Source: Sipunculus nudus (Eukaryota; Annelida; Sipuncula; Golfingiida; Sipunculidae). Taken from it: 64,000 bases of DNA. Positions 48,578 through 61,520 of the stretch are shown piece by piece. A program made the translations under genes and the position numbers. Position 1 is the stretch's first letter. Each line of letters opens with the position of its first letter. The stretch spans positions 49,457,297-49,521,296 of the forward strand of contig CM049321.1 in the NCBI GenBank assembly GCA_026874595.1. Direction: 5' to 3'. The notes under the pieces were generated by a model. It was given only the letters and a program-made list of their open reading frames with translations, was not told where the DNA came from and made no database searches.

Positions 48578-48613
48578 ATGCGGCGGTATTCAGGACCCTG
48601 GATACCGCCGCAT
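48578..48613. other. Perfect 12-bp stem hairpin (copy 2)
   Basis: Identical to the hairpin at 31028-31063. Immediately right of it copy 2 reads AAAAAGCAAAAACTGGCG where copy 1 has AGCTTCAGAGTAAACTGGCG, a net change of 6 bp. Confidence 0.9.
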
Positions 48614-51600
48614 AAAAAGCAAAAACTGGCGAACTTCAAACCCTTGGCGGAAAAAAAATCGTGTAAAATCAAATAGTACGTTTATGACAAGGAAACTTTA
48701 AGTAATCTAAGGAAGATATAGTACTTTATTCGAATGACCAAGAAATTCAGCTAAATATTATGTTTTAGTATGTAAACAAGACTCACTTTTAAAACACTGC
48801 AACGCTGGCGCTTGAAACTTTCTCAGTATCTGAAACAATGAACTGTGTGACCTTTGCTCGCTGAGCCAACACGGCCCGTTACCACTGGTTACACAGGCGG
48901 CTGCCGGCCAGAGCAGACATCGTTCCCCGTGTATCACCGTTTATTAGGATAATACATATTCTTCTAATCAACATTTAAAGTGGACAAACACTGTCTAAGT
49001 GGTATGTTATATGCGTATTTGATAGGAATATCTTTATTTCTTAACGAATACGACATTTTAAGACGAAATATAAGAATTTAATTGTCATGAGGAATGTCTC
49101 CAGTTTCCTCAAGTCATCTTCTAGGGCTCTCGCACAGCGTAGCGTAGTAAGAGAGGACGGGTGCTAGGGCTATAATTCATATTAATTATCAATAGCATGG
49201 CATTCACATCGATCGGACCGGTAGGCTTGTTCAAAACCTGATAATAGGGTGAGGTTACGTCAGTGTTACATTCACGGCAGTCTTGCTAACGCCAAATATG
49301 GCGTAACAGACCATCGGCAGTTCGAAATTTAACATGTCATTTTAATAATTATGATTACTGAAGAAAGACCGTGTACGAAATTCATCGAGGTACAAAATTT
49401 CACAGATTTTACGGTACTCATGAAATCCATTGAAAAGGAGAAATTGATATGATACACTGAAAATAACAAAATGAAGCTTAGAAAATAGGCTGGGTTTAAC
49501 GCTGATTGTCTGGTCTTTTGGACCATGGTTGTAGACAGATAGTTAATATACAACTTCAAAGAAATGGATCTTATATATTTAAATGTATCCTTAGGTCTAG
49601 TGACACAATCTATTTTGATAACGTATGCAACCCTTTTTGGAGAGAAGTTCTAGAAGCATGGTAAATATAACAAAATATAACTTCAGGGACGTTTACAAGT
49701 CTGATGATATTTCAAATCACGACCTTTTTTTATTATAATTCACATAAAAATATATAGGAAAATGGTAAACAATAAAGAAATGTATAATGCAGGTGTCACA
49801 ACATTGCTTGATTTTATAAAAAAAAAAAATAAAGATAGACATTACGCTTTCCTGTCATGTGTAGTACCAAAATAAAATTAAATTAGGCAGAAGCAGTATG
49901 TAAGTAGAATTGATGCAATTCCAAAGATTTAGAAAATTTAAAAACATGTAATTATATAAAGAATTACATTCCGTCTTAAACAAAAATGAGTATAAATGTG
50001 AACATTAAGAATGTAATACAAAAGGTTTACAATGATATACTAAATAAATGTCTCCACTGAACCTCCTGAAGCAAACCTTGATAAGTGGACTAGAGATTTG
50101 CGATGCAATTGTCAAGATTTTTTATTTAAAGCCTTTTAAAATATTAAATTATCACAATATCAGAAATATTAAGATATTTTTTTAAAATTTAACTTATTCA
50201 CAGGAATATAACTCTCGATCCTCTGTTGTCTAAAATCGGGAAGGCGAACAATGTGCTTTGTTCACTTTGTTTAAAAAAGAGGGAAACAATGTGTTATAAC
50301 TGTAATGAAATGGGATCCTTTTTTATCCGAAGGAAATCTGGATAGATACCACAGAGAGGCATTTACATTTTAGGAATGCAAATATACTCATGCACTTAAA
50401 AAAAAAAATGGAATACATTTTGTTATAAGAAAACACCGATTAATGTATTTGAATTAAGTTCGATGTACGGTATACAACACTTATCTTCATTTAGTAATTT
50501 TAATTATTTATGTTACTCGGTTTTTATGTGCAGAGATTACTGCAATTTTAAAAGACTGTCCGCGTACTCGAGTTTAAACTTGTAAAGTATCCTTCCAAGA
50601 TGGAATTTATACCTCCCAAAACATAATTTGTTTACTAAAACTATGTCTCTCTACATAAATTTCACTACTATATGTATTTTGTAAATGTGTTAATTTACTA
50701 TTGTGCGGTTGTAAATGGATTTGTTTCAGATCTTATGTATTCTAGTTGAATGTCACATGTGCTGTATCCGTTATTGTTAATTAAAACCTTATATCATACT
50801 TTATATTTTAAACACGTTCCATAAGGGTGAGCAAACAAAACATCTAGGAAATCCTCTCAGGCATCACGATCGGTAAAGGAAAGTGTTGACAGAAAATATT
50901 GTGCCTCTACGTGAAATGGTTGGTGAATGCATGGTACTCCATCCGTTAAGATGGAATGTACACCAGCATATACTCAGTCAGAACGATTTTATTACCTGGA
51001 TCTAACATTATATCTGTCTTGATGTATAAACACAAATGTAGACTTTTTTCAACGTGATACTCCAATATGTCCGATAATCATTGTGCACGATTTTAGTGTA
51101 GAGTTTATCTACTTTTACCAGATACATTGTAGATAACCGTTTTAACCGATTACCTATCTTATTTCAGGTCTAAACTGTAAATCGCTCATATCCTTAAGCT
51201 TCGGCTTTAGTGTGTACTTAAATCAGGAAACTTAGTTCAATACAAACGTGTCGCGGCTCATTGCCTTTCGTATTTGATGAACTGTTTATTTTAAATAAAG
51301 TGGCCGAATATCTGCTAATATGTGAATATTGGCATCCACTGTGGCCAAAACCTCGAGGTCAGAACTCAGAATCATGATCTTAGTTAGATTAATTAACCTG
51401 GTCTTTATTAAAATTCGGCATTCACGTTCAAGTTTAGAGGTGAGATATACAAACTTGAAATATATCGGTAACCTCTCGAAAAAAAATTGCCAAGAACGAT
51501 TTGTGTCAGGAAAAATCTCAGACTTCAGTATGACATAATATCCGAACTTAGCAAATCTACATGCCACCGCCGGTAATTTTGATGAAATATTCGGTTAGCC

Positions 51601-54465
51601 TTTCCTTAAATAAAATGAGATAATCTGGTACAATTAATTATTAATAATTAACAACCAATATTTGAATTATATACTTTATTTGTTTTGACTTCATTATTTT
51701 AAAAATCTCTCAACAAAATTAGAAGGCAATAATCAAAATGCTACCTACAATTTCGATCACTTTCAATAGGATGTTAAGGTTGAACCATTTTACGGCATTA
51801 TATTGGCAGATTAAAACCATTATAACCGGCCAACATGAAGATGATGGCCTGGGTCTTTGGTAAAAATGTGATTATTTAAAAAAGTTCAAGACATTGCAAG
51901 TACAATATAATCTTAAGGTGTAATTTCAAGTTACTTTCACATTCATACAGTCTGAAAGGCATGTATTTTATTATAAACATTAAATGATTAAATGTTTACA
52001 ACTCTTTCGATGGTGGAGTTGTTCAAGCGTATTCTTGTCCATTGGACTGTTTAAACGCTTAATGCTTCATACCTCATTGGTTGCAACGGTGACCAAATCT
52101 GGTATATACTTATATAATACTTTATTTTAATATTCCAGAGGCTTTTACATTTTATCTAGAACACATTATGATCTTTTTTAGTAAATATTTTATAGTCATT
52201 TTTGCGGTCGCTCAAATATAACTATTAAAGTATTTTAGAGCTTAACCGGTATTGAAAGTCTCTGATATATCACCTTTTCTAATAAATACGTTGTAAATTC
52301 AAAACCTTCTCCTTACAGGTTTATATCAGTGGAGTTTGCCATATTTTAGTAGAGTAAGATGGTAAAAAAATTATGCTTCAGGATTAATTGAATAAGAACC
52401 CTGTGTGCATGCAGCATACCCTAATGAAGATGTGTAGCAAATACGCATTGCCGTTAATCGACATTATTGTTTGATCTTCAACTACACGATGTCATTTTAT
52501 TAATAAGAAATACAGATAATCCGGTTACCTCATCGTCAGAACACATAGAACAGAGTTGATAAATTGCCCTTGGTAGAAAACAAAGCAAGCAATATCGACT
52601 TATTTTTTTCGCAAACACAGAGCTAAGGTCTGACATTTCTCAGTTTACGTTTACACTCCGTTAGCATACATAAGTTGGCTTCACCGTTGAATGAAATTTC
52701 CGGGACAGAGAGCAAGCTGAGGAGTAGTGCTGCGTTACTGATAGTACGACTTATTTTGTCACTACACGCCTGAAAAAAATAGTACCGTACATCGTCATAA
52801 CATTGACTCAGTAATAATCTTAACAGACAACGTCCAATCTAACTATGTATTGCTCCTAAGATTTGTCACGTTGCACAATTAAAATCTGATTTAACTCACG
52901 ATAAATCCGTAATTTCTTTTTCTTTTTTACAGATAGCGCACAGAAGGACCTGTCTCTTAAAAGTATAGTAAAAGAAACGCATGCAGGTTCCAAGTAGGTA
53001 TGCACGGTCCGAGGAAAATCCAGAATACATAACGTTAAGGTATTAGTGAACTGAAAATTCCATTGGTCTTTACATTAGTTTTATAGATAGTCTGGTAAAC
53101 CGTAAGCTCCATTTGAGCAAATCCAACATCCTGAAACCCTCTCTCTTCATTTTTAAGCTCTGAAAGAAAGCTTAATGCGCAGGTTACGATACGTTGATTT
53201 TATCTAAAAAAAGTCAGATACATCGAATACATAGGTGAGAGCAGTGAAAAAATCAATTCTGTAATGTGCAAAATTGACTTGCAAGTCCGAAACTTTAGTC
53301 AAGGCTATAACCAAAATGTTCTTAACGGGAATGAGATTTCAGTAAATGAAGACTAACTACTGTTTTTTTTATTCAAACCAAAGCCAGACGCAAACATGAA
53401 ATAAACAAAACGTATAACAAAGTTCCTGAGCTTAAATCTTTTCTTAGTGCCTTCGAAGTGATTTAAGTGTTCTCCACTACTCTGTACCTTTGTTTTTTTT
53501 ATATTATTTGTTAAAGGTCTTCAAACGATTCGGTCATTAAGGCGGGTCACACAGTTATTAATGTTTACTAGTTTCCTTCCACATTTAACCTTTAAAAGTT
53601 CTTTACGTGGCGTATATCTAATATCAGTCATAATTTACAGAATAGGAGCTCAGTGTTTTCCTTAAAAGTGATACGTTTGAACAGAGTATATTTACTTTTG
53701 CATATGCGGCCCTCATTGAACACAACGACTCTGATAAAATGTCTGATGCATACTTGGCAAAATACGTCGCTGCCTAGCGTTAACACGAAATTAGCAAGGC
53801 CTGGCCTGACATACTTTTGGTGTTGGTGGTTAGAACATTTTTTTTAAATTTTTGTTCTGTTTATTTTGTTTTTGTGTATACAAATGGATTTGTTATTTTC
53901 TGGAAGAGTAGGTCTGACTTTCAACTCTGAAATATTATTGCGCTGCTAGGAGCCTTTTCCAACAAACTTGGACCGAAGCCATTCAATATTGGTATGAGGA
54001 AGGTTTTATCAAGTAATTATTTGTCTCATGTGTTTTGCCCTTATTACTGTACTTTCTAAAGTGTGTTTCATTTACAACAAACGGATCCTTTAGATCACAT
54101 ATTTTTTTTTCGCACATGGCCAGAGAACAGGTGGTGATAATTTTCCTGTCACCCTACTGCCAGGAGTGCAGTTACGCCAGCCAACCGGGATACCTAATCA
54201 ACTTAAATAATTATATTAATGGACTACCTTGTGTGTCATCAGAACCACTCTACTTTACTACAAAGGCTCAAAATACTGACGAATAAAGAAAATTGCCTAA
54301 CGCATGAGGCACCAATCCAGTGAATACTATGTCTTCTACTGTTAGTGCATTTGACTCCGGCACCAAGGTCTTTGGTTTTTTCCCCTCTGGTGCCTCAAAC
54401 TCAAAAGAAAACTCGAAAGGAACCTCACATATTCGTTTCACTTTCAAGTTATGAATTACATACCG

Positions 54466-54531
54466 GCTCCAATGGTTCAAGGGTCGAGCACAGGAATTAA
54501 GCCGGGAGGATGTGAGTTCACATTTCAGCCA
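54466..54531 (+). mobile_element. tRNA-like SINE head or relic (copy 2)
   Basis: Unchanged counterpart of 36931-36996. Confidence 0.4.
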
Positions 54532-55165
54532 TGGATCGGTGTGATTTTCACGGTCCGCCCACACCATGGTGGAGCGCTCTGCAGGCTTTATGGGGAAGCT
54601 TCACTCCTAATTACTCACAAACGAATGCGTCTTTAGGAGGTTCCTCGGTCTTATGAACCAGCAATTAGGTTGATTAGACATCTAGGACCTGCAGGTGTGG
54701 AAGATATCTTGCCTTGATGAGACTAGGAAAAATTGAGCAAGCTCTATCGCCATGTGGTGCAAAACATTAATTCGAATCTGTATTTGTAAAAAAAAAATAA
54801 CATTTCGAAAAGTCAGCATTTCAACAATGAAGGCGGTGACCTCCACAAAAAATTAAAAAAAAAGTTATTTGTTCAAACTCTTGCAAATAAAACCCGACAA
54901 CAGAAGACTTACTGAGAAATGTTACTTCAAGGTTAAGGTTGGTTTTATCTTGATTTTGCCTTCTACTATACACCCTAGATCTCTCCTAAAAGGAAACAAA
55001 TGAGGTAAGAAAGGGGAAGGTTGATGGGCAGGAAATATAAATACAACTATGATTGTCATTCACTGTCTCTAAATGGGCCGTCGATGGGGGTCATAGAAAT
55101 GAAAACCGCCCGTCCATTTGTCCGCCTGTCAGTCCATTAATCCGATACACTTTTAAGCAAATAAA

Positions 55166-56333
55166 CATGTAGCCAACATACCAACACTATTGATGCATCT
55201 AATACAGGGTTAGATAATGATCCGATATTAATGTCTATGGATATATGTAAATAATTATGTTTTCAGTTTTAAGGGTTATTGTTTGCCCGTTGAAGCATCC
55301 GACAAATAACTCGATTACTATCTGCACAAAATATTACGGAATAATATTGCCTTACGGAAATACAATCTAACAACAAAATAGAAACTTTTTTTCGTCAAGA
55401 TTGTATTTATTAGAATAGATTACTTGATTTGATTTATCAGATTTGATATGGACAACCTTCTGTTTTAATGTTATCTGTAACGAATAATCAACTGCTTTTT
55501 ACGACCCAACGAATTTAATATCAGATTGTAAGCAAATATTTTGTGTAAATTAGAGGTACGTCATTAGAGCTAGCAGAAGAACAAATTGAAAGGCCGTATC
55601 TACAACATTTATCAGTTCACTTAACCATTGGGTAAACTGTTCTTTCTGGGATAACCAGTTTGCCACGAGCAGCAGAGACAGGAGGAGTGTTAGCCACACA
55701 AATCAACCGACTTGGACAAGAAGACGGCGAATTTTAGCGGTAACCCTGGTTCATAGAGTAAGAGTTTCCTGGTTCAACTTGGGTTGTAAAATGTCGGCTG
55801 GCTTAAACTGATCTGAAACCTTTTCATATGACGACGTTATGAAGTACCCGTTTTATTTAAGTAAGTCAAATATATAAGGTGTGAAAAAAATGCATTCATT
55901 TTTCATTTAATTTGTGTGTGATTGAATATCGAGTATAGTTTATCCTGGTGGTGTCTGGCATTTTCATAATTAAACAATCACAAGATTCCTTTCAGTGAAA
56001 GAAATGACAAAACGTGAATATTTGTTTCTTACATTTTAAATGTAAAATATTTATGTTTTGTATTATTTTTATCTCAAGTCAAAACTGAGGTGCACAAAAT
56101 CGGCTAACTTCGGCTTAATGAAATATCTGCGGCGGTTCCTGATACACTGAGCTTGGCTTGATTTTAACTCGGCCGGCGGCTTCGCAAAACGCTCTGAATC
56201 TGTAGTATTGTGGATGGGGCAAGGCCAAACCTGTAGTTTGCTTTGTGTTTTCTGAGCCAGTCAGGATAACAACGATTGCATATCTAGAGATAACCAAGAA
56301 GACAATAAAACGGTTCCCACTTTGAACCAAAGC
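55166..56333. other. No gene seen
   Basis: Unique sequence to the right of the tandem duplication. A 71-codon minus frame (56115-56330) has no recognisable features. Confidence 0.5.
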
Positions 56334-56880
56334 ACTTATAAAGCATTAGATACTCTATTACAAGCACATTATTCCCACGGGACATAGAGGCTCAGAAATA
56401 TGTTCTCTGCAGAAAGTTGTCAAAAAAGCCCAATAGAGAAATGGAATGCCACCTAAGGAATTAGTTCGGTAGTTTTACTATCTGTTAATTAAACGGAGCT
56501 CCGATGCGCTCCTTCGGAGAAAGAAAAGTACAACTTAGAGCATTATTTCCGAATGTGCTTCCCTATGAGTTCTGCCAGTGGTAGGGACTATATGCGCAAT
56601 TTTTTTTCCGGGTTACTGACATGCAATTACCAAGAGATTTCATAAGATTCCCAAGATCTGGTACCCACGTTCTTAGAAAATTAACCAAATTAAACAATGT
56701 TTGTAATTCCTTCGCATATTACGTCTTGCAAATAAAATTACTTGGCAGTTCTAGGATGACGAGTATATAGTCAGGTGGATTATTTCGGCTACCACACCTT
56801 TTCTACCATAGAAATATTGGTACCCATACAAAAATCAATATTGTGTCATTTTATGAATTTTGCTTGTAACGAAATGATAG
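56334..56880 (+). repeat. Old direct duplication C, unit 1
   Basis: Collinear with 59390-59870, about 3 kb downstream. Shared ordered blocks include TAAAGCATTA, CTGCAGAAAGTT, CGGTAGTT followed by TACTATC and AATTAAAC, GTCAGTGGTA or GCCAGTGGTA, GTTACTGACATG, AAGATCTGG, CATAGAAAT, GGTACC, and ATATTGTG followed by CATT and TATGA. Unit 1 has extra sequence such as CTCCGATGCGCTCCTTCGGA. Many substitutions and indels separate the units, so the event is old. Confidence 0.8.
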
Positions 56881-57138
56881 TTAGTCACCATGATAGGGTA
56901 TACACTATTGACTGGTATATGAGGTATATTAGGTAATCCTCATAAACATTTAGCCGGACATTTCACCCATCCGGTAGGTAGCCTGAACCCCCAGAAAAGA
57001 ACAGAGTTAGAGTTCGAGCATCACAAATGCTTACCCCTGCTTTTTCAATATTTGATGGTATATTCGTCACACTTTGCCTTCACGACGCATCGAACAGGGT
57101 CCCTCCTTCTGCGAAAGCTATCGCGCTTTTCAATGTCC
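56881..57138. other. No gene seen
   Basis: Unique sequence between the old duplication unit and the SINE tail. Nothing distinctive apart from scattered short motifs. Confidence 0.45.
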
Positions 57139-57156
57139 ATATATGTATATATACAA

Positions 57157-57216
<60 letters not shown>

Positions 57217-57353
57217 ATGAATAGCCATGCTGGTTTATTGTTTAAAGATGGAAATGATATACACAGAACGTCGGTTCACTGACGGTGGGAATCGAACCCA
57301 CGATCTTCTGATTTCCGGTCGGTGGCCTTACCACTTGGATACGCCAGATTCCC
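57139..57353 (-). mobile_element. tRNA-headed SINE with (TA)n tail
   Basis: On the minus strand TGGCGTATCCAAGTGGTAAG (A box, from about 57345) is followed by CGTGGGTTCGATTCCCACCG (T-arm with B box GGTTCGATTCC, about 57284-57303). A short body follows, ending in ATTCATTGATATATAT, and then a (TA)n tail at 57139-57214. The T-arm has a perfect 5-bp stem, so the head is well preserved. The layout is that of a tRNA-derived SINE with a simple-repeat tail, transcribed by RNA polymerase III. A second, broken copy lies 150 bp away. Confidence 0.85.
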
Positions 57354-57493
57354 TTCCCCTCTGTGTATTTGCACACTTTTATAGGAACAAGCGAAGTGAC
57401 GCCACGGTAGTGACGTCATAGTCTCACCCACTACATGTGTCGGCACGGCGACTTTGCATGCAGCAGGGAGAATTAATAGCCTAATATGGTGTG
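57354..57493. other. Spacer with CRE-type sites upstream of the SINE head
   Basis: GC-richer spacer between the intact SINE and its broken copy. It carries TGACGCCA at about 57397 and a perfect CRE palindrome TGACGTCA at 57411-57418, i.e. 45-65 bp 5' of the SINE head on the minus strand. No frame of interest. Confidence 0.5.
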
Positions 57494-57595
57494 CTGCATA
57501 TATTATATATGGATGAATGAATAGCCATTCTGGTTCATTGTTTATATATGGAAATGGTATACACAGAAAGTCGGTTCACTGACGGTGGCAATCAC

Positions 57596-57598
<3 letters not shown>
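57494..57598 (-). mobile_element. Truncated copy of the same SINE
   Basis: GAATGAATAGCCATTCTGGT, then TCATTGTTTATATATGGAAA, ACACAGAAAGTCGGTTCACT and GACGGTGGCAATC closely match the body of the SINE at 57215-57290. The match stops inside the T-arm, where (TA)n begins. The tRNA head is missing and has apparently been replaced by the repeat at 57599-57658. Confidence 0.85.

Positions 57599-57658
<60 letters not shown>
57599..57658. repeat. (TA)n microsatellite
   Basis: About 30 TA units directly abutting the truncated SINE body. This could be the tail of a third, neighbouring element or a repeat that invaded the broken head. Confidence 0.97.
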
Positions 57659-57660
<2 letters not shown>

Positions 57661-58330
57661 TGGTTGCGACTGAAGCCGTCTCGCAACCCGGATTAGTGAT
57701 CCCCTCTTGGATCTCCATATGTGGTATGGACGTCTGGGCGACCCCTGTCTTTATTTTCATCGTTGTTTATGCCAAACAACCGGGTTTTCCTAGGCCTTTT
57801 GTACTGTATTATCAAGGCTAACAGATGAAAGCGAGCGGGCTAATAGCCCATTACTGGTCTAGTGACTCATACTGCCCTAAAAAGGACTAACACTCTGAAT
57901 GCTCCGAGGATTGATTATTAGTATTTCCTGGCTTTTGCCATCTCCCAAAAGCGTAACATGAACTTGAGGACTATTTAGCGTTTTCCGTCGGCAGACCTGC
58001 CATGAACGCCTGTATGAATTTGTTAAATGAGTGAACCACCATGGGCTTCTGTTTATTACTGAACCAGACTTTTATTGTGAACTACCAGGAACATGTTGTA
58101 ATCACCGAATTGGAGTATAGGTAAAGTATTTATTTGTTTTTCAGGACATGCCACAGACTTTGTTAAGCTTTCGTTATGTGTTATTCCTATACTTTTGTAT
58201 TGTATATAATATACTTTATAATACCATATCATGACTTATATATTGCCTTTATAGCAGAAAAAACGTCATATTTTTACCTGTGAGGATACGTGTCTGACCT
58301 TTTGTGGTACTGTCCGTCGAGTCAGGTTTT
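57659..58330. other. No gene seen; small hairpins
   Basis: Contains an 8-bp inverted repeat GGTTGCGA/TCGCAACC (57662-57688) and the palindrome GGGCTA-A-TAGCCC (57837-57849). The 57662-57760 part is GC-richer and resembles repeat DNA, but I see no second copy in the window. Confidence 0.5.
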
Positions 58331-58332
58331 AT

Positions 58333-58510
58333 GATAGATAGATAGATAGATAGGTAGATAGATAGACAGATAGATAGATAGAAAGACAGAACGACAGATC
58401 TGCTAGCGTACGATGGGGTCCGATTGGGTGATTAATCTGACCTAGATAAACAGATTGACAGAAAAATAGGTAGAAAGATAGATAGATAGACAGACAGATA
58501 CATGGATAGA
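58333..58510. repeat. GATA/GACA tetranucleotide repeats in two tracts
   Basis: Imperfect GATA/GACA arrays at 58333-58398 and 58451-58510 flank about 50 bp of unique sequence. The frame of 85 codons on the minus strand (Ser-Ile-Tyr-Leu repeats) comes from the tetranucleotide and is not a gene. Confidence 0.95.
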
Positions 58511-59389
58511 TATCAAAGCTTTCCAAAGAATCATGTGTCCGCCCCAGAGGGGTTCTTAAGGTAGTTAAAACGCTGGATCGGCCCAAAAAAGTTTCCGTAA
58601 GACGGGTTGTCCGCGGCCCGGGATTCCACTATATATACAGCCCGACACTTCCCAAACAATTAGATTAAAAGCAGAATTACATAAGAAAAATTAGTTTGAA
58701 AATTGAAAATTCTTAATTTGGACAGTTTAGCTGAAAGGTGGTGTGCATACTAAGTACATGTTTTGCACTACTGAACATGACCGGTGCAATTAAGATGCCA
58801 TTAACTTTTAACTAAAATACTATACATCATGTATATTTATCATGCCTTGTGAATAGGTCCCTTTATCTATAACTCCACTAGGTGCAAGACATACTTTATA
58901 TTTGTAGCCATTCATTGGTGTGTTTGTTTACAACTTTACTCTTAAAGATACGGAAATGTGTTGATGATATTTTATTTAGGATTCGGGTTATACCTGAGAA
59001 TCATGCCAGTAAAGTTTCGAGTTGATCTTGATCGCCATAATGTTTTCTTTGAAGGTTTCTTCACCATTTTGGATACAGAGCAATGGAGACCATTATCAAT
59101 CACTAGCATTATATTACTTGGTACTTGGTTTCAGTTACCGAATGGGATGTCGATATAAGTTGACCCCGCCTGCTTGAAAATTCCTTTGTTCTGGTGGGCA
59201 CCTGTGATGCATATTTCTCCTGGCTTTGATTAATTTATTTTTATTGCTTTCGAAACACTTATCAAAGTATGATCAAATTCTTGGTTAATATCCCTTATCT
59301 GTGATCCAAAATGTTGATGGAACTATATGCACAGTATGCAAGGCCTTATAGTTAAAACATTTAATTAAAATCCAGATATTTTAATCCAT
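58511..59389. other. No gene seen
   Basis: Starts with a short GC-rich stretch (TGTCCGCGGCCCGGG near 58608) and then returns to AT-rich DNA. A 66-codon frame at 58958-59158 has no recognisable features. Confidence 0.5.
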
Positions 59390-59870
59390 ATTAATAAAGC
59401 ATTAAATAATTGACATGATTACAAAGACATATTTTCCATGGGATACAGGGCGTCAGCAATAAATTATCCCTGCAGAAAGTTATTGTAATCGAGATCGCCA
59501 ACTCCCAATAAGTTATGGAATGTGACTTGAGGCCATACTTCGGTAGTTGTACTATCAGCTAATTAAACAGTCTTAGAGAGAAACGATCAACTAAAAGCAT
59601 AAATTTCTCATGGGCAGCCATATGTTTTCTGTCAGTGGTAAGAACCGTAGGCGCACACTTTTCTGCCGTTACTGACATGACTTTATCCACAGATTTACCA
59701 GTGTTTGCATTTCCTTCATATATTCCTTGTGGAATCACAAGATCTGGGATAACGAGTTTAAGATCAGGTCGGTGAATTCAACGACCAAACGCTTCTTCTC
59801 ATAGAAATCATGGTACCTGTTTATGATTTGATATTGTGCCATTGTATGAGTTTTGAATGTACAAAAATAA
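59390..59870 (+). repeat. Old direct duplication C, unit 2
   Basis: Diverged counterpart of 56334-56880, lying beyond the SINE pair and GATA tracts. It is shorter, mainly through loss of the segment after AATTAAAC. No frame is shared between the units. Confidence 0.8.
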
Positions 59871-61481
59871 TACATTTAGTCAAGAGCATAGTGTTTTTTC
59901 TCTTTTGAAACATTACTTTCTTATCAGATTTATCAAAGTACCTTCTGTCAGGGAAATGATTATATACTATAAAGCATCACGGAAGAATTTTCATTCTCAA
60001 AATTTCATCACTATCGATTCAGAAATCATAACAGACGTTTAACAATATTTACTTACAAGACCTGTGAGTAATATTGGAACAAGTATCGAAACTTCAGTAA
60101 ATACAAATAACATAAAATAATATCTGCTTGGGACATGAAGCATTTTATCTAAAATTGTTTCTTAAACTGACCGCAAAATGACAGGTGCTGTAGCAACTAA
60201 ATAAATAGGGTTTAAAGAAAGTGAAAACCTAAGCAAATACATGTAATATTTACATTTAAGCAAGGAAAGGTGGTTTAAATATATCCCGATAAATGAAAAT
60301 AAGGTACAAGATTATAAGTAAAAAAATGAAAATTGTTTTTGAAATAATCGAAATTCTTATTTCGTCTATAAGGTGGAATTTACTGGAACTGTGTTGTAAC
60401 ATAAAAGACTTTGCATCTAGATCCTGAAAGCCGGATCGGAATGAAAGCTCCTAAACAGTGCTGCCTCTCCTTGAGGTATTCCAACATGGGTAATTAATGC
60501 TACCGGAAAACATTGTTATTGCTACCTACATGGTTTGGTTTCATGCAAGCACAATTTAGTTTTTGGCATTCAATGGGTTTTCTGTAATAATAGATTTCCC
60601 TTATTTTTAACAATGATAATCACAAGCTATTGTGTATGTTTACGTTATGCATGTTTTTATTATAACCAACATTATTAAGTATGTTATTTTTAATATCATA
60701 ATCAATTAGAGCTGCTTCCTACACGATGCGCTAGCAGATTCTTGACAAGGAAAAAACAACTAGATGAGCGTTGGCGTTTGTAGGAAGAATATCCTCTCCG
60801 TCGGATAAAGAACACATAATAACAATAAATGAAGCCGGCGTTCTCATAACACAAAAAAACACACGATAAGTACCGCAAATTTAAATTATCCCTGTCACCT
60901 GGCAACGTAATTAATCTGGTATTTCTGCACAGATTCCAAAATGATTAAAGATGATCTCTCCACCAGCAAGTTCATTAGGAGTTTGTGTCTCATTTATTAA
61001 CCTACTGGTATTCAGTCCTGTAAACTTTACTTTCATACTTATGAAATTCAGTACAATACAAGCATGTCAAATAGAAGACAAATAACACCGCGCAAGAATC
61101 AATAACTTGCAAACTATTACTGGCCTATGCTGTTTTTCTATGATGCTAATTAAGAGCTTCAATCAAATAATCTGGTGCTGCTCCCTCTGTGCCTAAGAAC
61201 TTATTACTTGAATCTTATATTGGATTTTGTACGGATTTTGTAGCGGGGATACGGCTTTTAGCTAATGAGAGATGTCGCCATATTTTTAGACCTCTTACAA
61301 GGCATGTTCGGGATATACTGCAAACGTTTAATATCTTTTCGAGAAGAACCAACGAATTGACAGGGACAATTATTCACCCTGCTCATGCCTGAAGCCTGAG
61401 CTAAATTTCTTTGTATCTGTATCTATATAATGTTTCTCCCCAGACGATCGCTTTAACATGATATATGACAGGAGCAAATTT

Positions 61482-61520
<39 letters not shown>

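Larger units (their letters stand above)
37632..55165 (+). repeat. 17.5-kb tandem duplication, copy 2
   Basis: Direct, head-to-tail partner of 20075-37631. Larger differences from copy 1 are: C-run 17 versus 12 (41517-41533), shorter (TA)n with an added 11-bp GGGATTGGCCT (about 45034-45044), a small rearrangement after the hairpin (about 48619), and loss of AACAACCAG present in copy 1 at 34931-34939. The remaining differences are single bases and homopolymer lengths. After 55165 the sequence is unique. Confidence 0.97.

Noticed and set aside
57284-57350. Functional tRNA gene on the minus strand
   Set aside because: A and B boxes are good, but no matched acceptor stem is visible, and the sequence continues into a SINE body with a (TA)n tail.
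57227-57421. 64-codon frame containing GGNRTHDLLIS
   Set aside because: This peptide is the translation of the antisense of a tRNA-type T-arm and anticodon region in a SINE, a well-known false gene call.
58329-58586. 85-codon minus frame with Ser-Ile-Tyr-Leu repeats
   Set aside because: It is produced by GATA/GACA tetranucleotide repeats.
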